Below are positions 51,846 to 61,365 of a stretch of 64,000 nucleotides of DNA, piece after piece (the first letter of the stretch is position 1; every line of letters starts with the position of its first letter). The notes under the pieces were generated by a model. It did not search any database. It was not told the origin of the DNA and saw only the letters and a list, made by a program, of their open reading frames with translations. The translations under genes and the position numbers were made by a program. Source of the stretch: Alitta virens (Eukaryota; Annelida; Polychaeta; Phyllodocida; Nereididae). Location of the stretch: assembly GCA_932294295.1 (NCBI GenBank), contig OW028575.1, forward strand, positions 36,024,253 through 36,088,252, given 5' to 3'.

Positions 51846-54106
51846 CCTGTCAACAACATTAAGCTGTCAACAACATTAGGCTGTCAACAACATTAAGCTG
51901 TCAACATCATTGAGCTGTCAACAACATTGAGCTGTCAGCAACAACAAACTGTCAACAACAACCAACTGTCAACAACATCAACCTGTCAACAACAGGCTGT
52001 CTACAACAACAACCTGTCAACAACAACAACCTCTCAACAACAACAACATCTCAACAAAAACAACCTATCAACAACAACAAGCTGTCAACAACAACAACAA
52101 ACTGTTAACAACAACCGTCAACAGGAACCAACACTAAAGAACAACCTGTCAACAACAACAACCTGTAAAGAAGAGCAAGCTGTCAACAAAAACAAGCTGT
52201 CAACATTGAGCTGTCAACAACATTAAGCTGTCAACAGCATTAAGCTGTCAACAACATTGAGCTGTCAACAACAATAAGCTGTCAACATCATTGAGCTGTC
52301 AACAACATTGACCTGTCAGCAACAAGAAACTGTCAACAACAACCAACTGTCAACAACATCAACCTGTCAACAACAACCTGTCAACAACAACAGCAACAAC
52401 AACAACCTGTCAACGACAACAACAACAACAACCTGGCAACAACAACAAACTGTTAGCAACAACAACCTGTCAACAACATTAATCTGTCAACAACATTAAG
52501 TTGTCAACAACATTAAGCTGCCAACAACATTAAGCTGTCAACAACAACATTCTGTCAACAAAATGAGCTCCCAACAAAAATGAGCTCCCAACAAAATTGA
52601 GCTGCCAACAAAATTGTGCTGCCAACAACATTGAGCTGCCAACAACATTGAGCTGCCAACAACTTTGAGCTATCAACAATAACAATCTGTCAACAACAAC
52701 CACTTGTCAACAACAACTGTCAACAACAACCGTCAACCGCAAGCACCTCTGAACAACAAGCCGTCAACAACAACAACCTGTCAACAACAACAAGCTGTCA
52801 ATAACATTAATCCGAAAACAACATTAAGCTGTCAACGACATTAAGCTGTCAACAACATTAAGCTGGCTAACAACATTAAGCTGTCAACAACAACAATCTG
52901 TCAACAACATTAAGCTGCCAACAACATTGTGCTGCCAGCATCATTATGCTGTCACCAACAACAAGCTGTAAACAACAACAAACTGTCAACAACAACAATC
53001 TCTCATCAACTTCCAACTCTCAACAACAACCAACTGTCAACAACAACCGTCAACAGGAACCAACTCTGAAGAACAACCTGTGAACAACAACAACAACCTT
53101 TCAGCAACAACAACCTGTCAGCAACAACAATCTGTCAAGAAGAGCAACCTGTCAACAACATCAATCTGTCAACAATAACAAGCTGTCAACAACAACAACC
53201 TGTCAACAACAACAACCTGTCAACATCAACAACAACCTGTCAACAACAACAACAACCTTTCAGCAACAACAACCTGTCAGCAACAACAATCTGTCAAGAA
53301 GAGCAATCTGTCAACAACATCAATCTGTCAACAATAACAAGCTGTCAACAACAACAACCTGTCAACAACAACAACCTGTCAGCAAAAACAACCTGTATAC
53401 AACAACAATCTGTCAACAATAACAAGCTATCAACAACATTAAGCTATCAACAACATTAAGCTATCAACATTAAGCTGTCAACAACATTAAGCTGTCAACA
53501 ACATTAGGCTGTCAACAACATTAAGCTGTCAACATCATTGAGCTGTCAACAACATTGAGCTGTCAGCAACAACAAACTGTCAACAACAACCAACTGTCAA
53601 CAACATCAACCTCTCAACAACAGGCTGTCAACAACAACCTGTCAACAACAACAACCTCTCAACAGAAACAACATCTCAACAAAAACAACCTGTCAACAAC
53701 AACAAGCTGTCAACAACAACAACGAACTGTTAACAACAACCATCAACAGGAACCAACACTAAAGAACAACCTGTCAACAACAACAACCTGTAAAGAAGAG
53801 CAAGCTGTCAACAAAAACAAGCTGTCAACATTGAGCTGTCAACAACATTGAGCTGTCAACAACATTAAGCTGTCAACAACATTAAGCTGTCAACAACATT
53901 AAGCTGTCAACAACATTAAGCTGTCAACAACATTAAGCTGTCAACAACAATAAGCTGTCAACATCATTGAGCTGTCAACAACATTGACCTGTCAGCAACA
54001 AGAAACTGTCAACAACAACCAACTGTCAACAACATCAACCTGTCAACAACATTAAGCTGCCAACAACATTATGCTGTCACCAACAACAAGCTGTAAACAA
54101 CAACAA
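51846..54106 (+). repeat. 2,261-bp tandem duplication, second copy
   Basis: Exact-offset partner of 49,585-51,845. The one difference I noticed is GCAAGCACC near 52,740, where the first copy has GCAACCACC. Near-identity over 2.2 kb, with shared private variants, makes this one of the youngest events in the window. Confidence 0.9.
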
Positions 54107-54548
54107 ACTGTCAACAACAACAATCTGACATCAACTTCCAACTGTCAACAACAACCAACTGTCAACAACAACCGTCAACAGGAACCAACTCTGAAGAACA
54201 ACCTGTCAACAACAACAACCTTTCAGCAACAACAACCTGTCTGCAACAACAATCTGTCAAGAAGAGCAACCTGTCAACAACATCAATCTGTCAACAATAA
54301 CAAGCTGTCAACAACAACAACCTGTCAACAACAACAACCTGTCAACAACAACAACAACCTGTCAACATCAACAACAACCTGTCAACAACAACAAACTGTC
54401 AGCAACAACAACCTGTAAGAACATTAAGCTGCCAACAACATTAAGCTGCCAACAACATTAAGCTGCCAACAACAACAATCGGCCAACAACAACAATCTGT
54501 CAACAACAACAATCTGTCAACAACAACAATCTGTCAACAACAACAATC

Positions 54549-54604
54549 AGTCAACAACAATCAGTCAACAACAATCAGTCAACAACAATCAGTCAACAAC
54601 AATC
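54549..54604 (+). repeat. 14-bp sub-array, four units
   Basis: Four perfect copies of AGTCAACAACAATC; partner of 38,916-38,971 at offset 15,633. Confidence 0.9.
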
Positions 54605-57600
54605 TGACAACAACAATCTGTCAACAACAATATGTCAACAACAACATTCTGTCAACAAAATTGAGCTTGCAACAAATCTGAGCTGTTAAAAAATCTGAGC
54701 TGCCAACAACACTGAGCTGCCAGCAACATTAAGCTGCCAACAACATTAAGCTGTCAAAAAATTAAGCTGCCAACAACATTGAGCTGCCAAAAATATTAAG
54801 CTGCCAGCAACATCATGAAGCTGACGACAACATGAAGTTGCCTCCAACATGAAGCTGCCGACAACATTAAGCTGCCGACAACATTAAGCTGTCAACAACA
54901 ACAATCTGTCAACAGCAACCAACTGTCAGGAACAACCAATTGTCAACAACAACCGTCAACAACAACAAGCTGTCAACAACATTAATCTCTCAACAACATT
55001 AAGCTGGCAAACAACATTAAGCTGTCAACAACAACAACCTGTCAACAACGTTAAGCTGTCAACAACGTTAAGCTGTCAACAACATTAAGCTGTCAACAAC
55101 ATTAAGCTGTCACCAACAACAAGCTGTAAACAACAACAAACTGTCAACAACAACAATCTCTCATCAACTTCCAACTGTCAACAACCAACTGTCAACAACA
55201 ACCGTCAACAGGAACCAACTCTGAAGAACAACCTGTCAACAACAACAACAACCTTTCAGCAACAACAACCTGTCAGCAACAACAATCTGTCAAGAAGAGC
55301 AACCTGTCAACAACATCAATCTGTCAACAATAACAAGCTGTCAACAACAACAACCTGTCAACAACAACAACCTGTCAACATCAACAACAACCTGTCGACA
55401 ACAACAACAACCTTTCAGCAACAACAACCTTTCAGCAACAACAACCTGTCAGCAAAAACAACCTGTATACAACAACAATCTGTCAAGAAGAGCAAGCTTT
55501 CAACAACAGCAATCAGTCAACAATAAAAAGCTATCAACAACATTAAGCTATCAACAACATTAAGCTATCAACATTAAGCTGTCAACAACATTAAGCTGTC
55601 AACAACATTAGGCTGTCAACAACATTAAGCTGTCAACATCATTGAGCTGTCAACAACATTGAGCTGTCAGCAACAACAAACTGTCAACAACAACCAACTG
55701 TCAACAACATCAACCTGTCAACAACAGGCTGTCAACAACAACAACCTGTCAACAACAACAACCTCTCAACAACAACAACATCTCAACCAAAACAACCTGT
55801 CAACAACAAAAAGCTGTCAACAACAACAACGAACTGTTAACAACAACCGTCAACAGGAACCAACACTAAAGAACAACCTGTCAACAACAACAACCTGTAA
55901 AGAAGAGCAAGCTGTCAACAAAAACAAGCTGTCAACATTGAGCTGTCAACAACATTAAGCTGTCAACAACATTAAGCTGTCAACAACATTAAGCTGTCAA
56001 CAACAATAAGCTGTCAACATCATTGAGCTGTCAACAACATTGACCTGTCAGCAACAAGAAACTGTCAACAACAACCAACTGTCAACAACATCAACCTGTC
56101 AACAACAACCTGTCAACAACAACAACAACCTGTCAACGACAACAACAACAACAACCTGGCAACAACAACAAACTGTTAGCAACAACAACCTGTCAATAAC
56201 ATTAATCTGTCAACAACATTAAGTTGTCAACAATATTAAGCTGCCAACAACATTAAGCTGTCAACAACAACATTCTGTCAACAAAATGAGCTCCCAACAA
56301 AATTGAGCTCCCAACAAAATTGAGCTGCCAACAAAATTGAGCTGCCAACAACATTGAGCTGCCAACAACATTGAGCTGCCAACAACATTGAGCTGCCAAC
56401 AACATTGAGCTATCAACAATAACAATCTGTCAACAACAACCACTTGTCAACAACCACTGTCAACAACAACCGTCAACAGCAACCACCTCTGAACAACAAG
56501 CTGTCAACAACAACAGTATGTCAACAACAACAAGCTGTCAATAACATTAATCCGAAAACAACATTAAGCTGTCAATGACATTAAGCTGTCAACAACATTA
56601 AGCTGGCAAACAACATTAAGCTGTCAACAACAACAATCTGTCAACAATATTAAGCTGCCAACAACATTGTGCTGCCAACAACATTAAGCTGCCAACAACA
56701 TTATGCTGTCACCAACAACAAGCTGTAAACAACAACAAACTGTCAACAACAACAATCTGTCATCAACTTCCAACTCTCAACAACAACCAACTGTCAACAA
56801 CAACCGTCAACAGGAACCAACTCTGAAGAACAACCTGTCAACAACAACAACAACCTTTCAGCAACAACAACCTGTCAGCAACAGCAATCTGTCAAGAAGA
56901 GCAACCTGTCAACAACATCAATCTGTCAACAATAACAAGCTGTCAACAACAACAACCTGTCAACAACAACAACCTGTCAACATCAACAACAACCTGTCGA
57001 CAACAACAACAACCTTTTAGCAACAACAACCTGTCAGCAACAACAATCTGTCAAGAAGAGCAATCTGTCAACAACATCAATCTGTCATCAATAACAAGCT
57101 GTCAACAACAACAACCTGTCAACAACAACAACCTGTCAGCAAAAACAACCTGTATACAACAACAATCTGTCAAGAAGAGCAAGCTTTCAACAACAGCAAT
57201 CAGTCAACAATAACAAGCTATCAACAACATTAAGCTATCAACAACATTAAGCTATCAACATGAAGCTGCCGACAACATTAAGCTGCCGACAACATTAAGC
57301 TTTCAACAGCAACAATATGTCTACATCAACCAACTGTCAGCAACAACCAACTGTCAACAACAAACGTCAACAACAACAAATTGTCAACAACAACAAGCTA
57401 TCAATAACAACAATCTGCCAACAACATTATGCTGTCACGAACAACAAGCGGTAAACAACAACAAACTTTCAACAACAACAATCTGCCAACAACTTCCAAC
57501 TGTCAACAACAACAACAACAACCTGTCAACAACAAGAAACTGTCAAAAACAACAACAACAACCTGTCAACAACAACAACCTGTCAACAATAACAAGCTGT

Positions 57601-59975
57601 CAACAACAACAACCTGTCAACAACAACAACCTGTCAACATCAACAACAACCTGTCAACAACAACAACAACCTTTCAGCAACAACAACCTGTCAGCAACAA
57701 CAATCTGTCAAGAAGAGCAATCTGTCAACAACATCAATCTGTCATCAATAACAAGCTGTCAACAACAACAACCTGTCAACAACAACAACCTGTCAGCAAA
57801 AACAACCTGTATACAACAACAATCTGTCAAGAAGAGCAAGCTTTCAACAACAGCAATCAGTCAACAATAACAAGCTATTACCAACATTAAGCTATCAACA
57901 ACATTAAGCTATCAACATTAAGCTGTCAACAACATTAAGCTGTCAACAACATTAGGCTGTCAACAACATTAAGCTGTCAACATCATTGAGCTGTCAACAA
58001 CATTGAGCTGTCAGCAACAACAAACTGTCAACAACAACCAACTGTCAACAACATCAACCTGTCAACAACAGGCTGTCTACAACAACAACCTGTCAACAAC
58101 AACAACCTCTCAACAACAACAACATCTCAACAAAAACAACCTATCAACAACAACAAGCTGTCAACAACAACAACAAACTGTTAACAACAACCGTCAACAG
58201 GAACCAACACTAAAGAACAACCTGTCAACAACAACAACCTGTAAAGAAGAGCAAGCTGTCAACAAAAACAAGCTGTCAACATTGAGCTGTCAACAACATT
58301 AAGCTGTCAACAGCATTAAGCTGTCAACAACATTGAGCTGTCAACAACAATAAGCTGTCAACATCATTGAGCTGTCAACAACATTGACCTGTCAGCAACA
58401 AGAAACTGTCAACAACAACCAACTGTCAACAACATCAACCTGTCAACAACAACCTGTCAACAACAACAGCAACAACAACAACCTGTCAACAACAACAACA
58501 ACAACAACCTGGCAACAACAACAAACTGTTAGCAACAACAACCTGTCAACAACATTAATCTGTCAACAACATTAAGTTGTCAACAACATTAAGCTGCCAA
58601 CAACATTAAGCTGTCAACAACAACATTCTGTCAACAAAATGAGCTCCCAACAAAAATGAGCTCCCAACAAAATTGAGCTGCCAACAAAATTGTGCTGCCA
58701 ACAACATTGAGCTGCCAACAACATTGAGCTGCCAACAACTTTGAGCTATCAACAATAACAATCTGTCAACAACAACCACTTGTCAACAACAACTGTCAAC
58801 AACAACCGTCAACAGCAACCACCTCTGAACAACAAGCCGTCAACAACAACAGTATGTCAACAACAACAAGCTGTCAATAACATTAATCCGAAAACAACAT
58901 TAAGCTGTCAACGACATTAAGCTGTCAACAACATTAAGCTGGCTAACAACATTAAGCTGTCAACAACAACAATCTGTCAACAACATTAAGCTGCCAACAA
59001 CATTGTGCTGCCAACATCATTATGCTGTCACCAACAACAAGCTGTAAACAACAACAAACTGTCAACAACAACAATCTCTCATCAACTTCCAACTGTCAAC
59101 AACAACCAACTGTCAACAACAACCGTCAACAGGAACCAACTCTGAAGAACAACCTGTGAACAACAACAACAACCTTTCAGCAACAACAACCTGTCAGCAA
59201 CAACAATCTGTCAAGAAGAGCAACCTGTCAACAACATCAATCTGTCAACAATAACAAGCTGTCAACAACAACAACCTGTCAACAACAACAACCTGTCAAC
59301 ATCAACAACAACCTGTCAACAACAACAACAACCTTTCAGCAACAACAACCTGTCAGCAACAACAATCTGTCAAGAAGAGCAATCTGTCAACAACATCAAT
59401 CTGTCAACAATAACAAGCTGTCAACAACAACAACCTGTCAACAACAACAACCTGTCAGCAAAAACAACCTGTATACAACAACAATCTGTCAAGAAGAGCA
59501 AGCTTTCAACAACAGCAATCAGTCAACAATAACAAGCTATCAACAACATTAAGCTATCAACAACATTAAGCTATCAACATTAAGCTGTCAACAACATTAA
59601 GCTGTCAACAACATTAGGCTGTCAACAACATTAAGCTGTCAACATCATTGAGCTGTCAACAACATTGAGCTGTCAGCAACAACAAACTGTCAACAACAAC
59701 CAACTGTCAACAACATCAACCTGTCAACAACAGGCTGTCAACAACAACCTGTCAACAACAACAACCTCTCAACAAAAACAACATCTCAACAAAAACAACC
59801 TGTCAACAACAACAAGCTGTCAACAACAACAACGAACTGTTAACAACAACCATCAACAGGAACCAACACTAAAGAACAACCTGTCAACAACAACAACCTG
59901 TAAAGAAGAGCAAGCTGTCAACAAAAACAAGCTGTCAACATTGAGCTGTCAACAACATTGAGCTGTCAACAACAT

Positions 59976-61365
59976 TAAGCTGTCAACAACATTAAGCTGT
60001 CAACAACATTAAGCTGTCAACAACAATAAGCTGTCAACATCATTGAGCTGTCAACAACATTGACCTGTCAGCAACAAGAAACTGTCAACAACAACCAACT
60101 GTCAACAACATCAACCTGTCAACAACAACCTGTCAACAACAACAACAACAACAACCTGTCAATGACAACAACAACAACAACCTGGCAACAACAACAAACT
60201 GTTAGCAACAACAACCTGTCAACAACATTAATCTGTCAACAACATTAAGTTGTCAACCACATTAAGCTGCCAACAACATTAAGCTGTCAACAACAACATT
60301 CTGTCAACAAAATGAGCTCCCGACAAAAATGAGCTCCCAACAAAATTGAGCTGCCAACAAAATTGAGCTGCCAACAACATTGAGCTGCCAACAACATTGA
60401 GCTGCCAACAACATTGAGCTATCAACAATAACAATCTGTCAACAACAACCACTTGTCAACAACAACTGTCAACAACAACCGTCAACAGCAACCACCTCTG
60501 AACAACAAGCTGTCAACAACAACAGTATGTCAACAACAACAAGCTGTCAATAACATTAATCCGAAAACAACATTAAGCTGTCCACGACATTAAGCTGTCA
60601 ACAACATTAAGCTGGCAAACAACATTAAGCTGTCAACAACAACAATCTGTCAACAACATTAAGCTGCCAACAACATTGTGCTGCCAACAACATTAAGCTG
60701 CCAACAACATTATGCTGTCACCAACAACAAGCTGTAAACAACAACAAACTGTCAACAACAACAATCTGTCATCAACTTCCAACGGTCAACAACAACCAAC
60801 TGTCAACAACAACCTGTCAACAACAACAACCTTTCAGCAACAACAACCTGTCTGCAACAACAATCTGTCAAGAAGAGCAACCTGTCAACAACATCAATCT
60901 GTCAACAATAACAAGCTGTCAACAACAACAACCTGTCAACAACAACAACCTGTCAACATCAACAACAACCTGTCAACAACAACAAACTGTCAACAACAAC
61001 AACCTGTCAAGAACATTAAGCTGACAACAACATTAAGCTGCCAACAACATTAAGCTGCCAACAACAACAATCGGCCAACAACAACAATCTGTCAACAACA
61101 ACAATCTGTCAACAACGACAATCAGTCAACAACAATCAGTCAACAACAATCTGACAACAACAATCTGTCAACAACAATCTGTCAACAACAACATTCTGTC
61201 AACAAAATTGAGCTTGCAACACATCTGAGCTGTTAAAAAATCTGAGCTGCCAACAACACTGAGCTGCCAACAACATTAAGCTGCCAACAACATTAAGCTG
61301 TCAAAAAATTAAGCTGCCAACAACATTGAGCTGCCAAAAATATTAAGCTGCCAGCAACATTAAGC
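59976..61365 (+). repeat. Right arm alpha-P-gamma-N-M-D segment
   Basis: P 60060-60248 (CAATGAC subtype), gamma with CTCCCGAC, N (60558, followed by the rare variant CTGTCCACGAC), M 60712-61053 with an internal loss of the GGAACC units, and a D block from about 61,015 cut off near 61,365, before the CTCCAACATG part. The CTCCCGAC and CTGTCCACGAC variants are shared with 31.3-31.6 kb; CTGTCCACGAC also occurs as its complement at about 13,258. Confidence 0.78.
61124..61151 (+). repeat. 14-bp sub-array, two units
   Basis: Two perfect copies of AGTCAACAACAATC in the truncated D block just before the diverged right end. Confidence 0.85.

Larger units (their letters stand above)
51846..59975 (+). 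repeat. Large duplication, second copy, about 8.1 kb
   Basis: Partner of 36,196-44,340. S 51927-52226, P 52308-52499, S 53555-53851, M 54071-54418, D with 14-bp array, S 55659-55958, P 56040-56222, M 56703, R 57429-57890, S 58003-58302, P 58384-58575 and S 59665-59961 each have a partner 15,633 to 15,650 bp upstream. After about 59,970 the two diverge: the first copy goes to TGCC units and an M block, while this one goes to alpha units and P 60060. Its left edge coincides with the 2,261-bp tandem duplication boundary at about 51,846. Confidence 0.85.
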
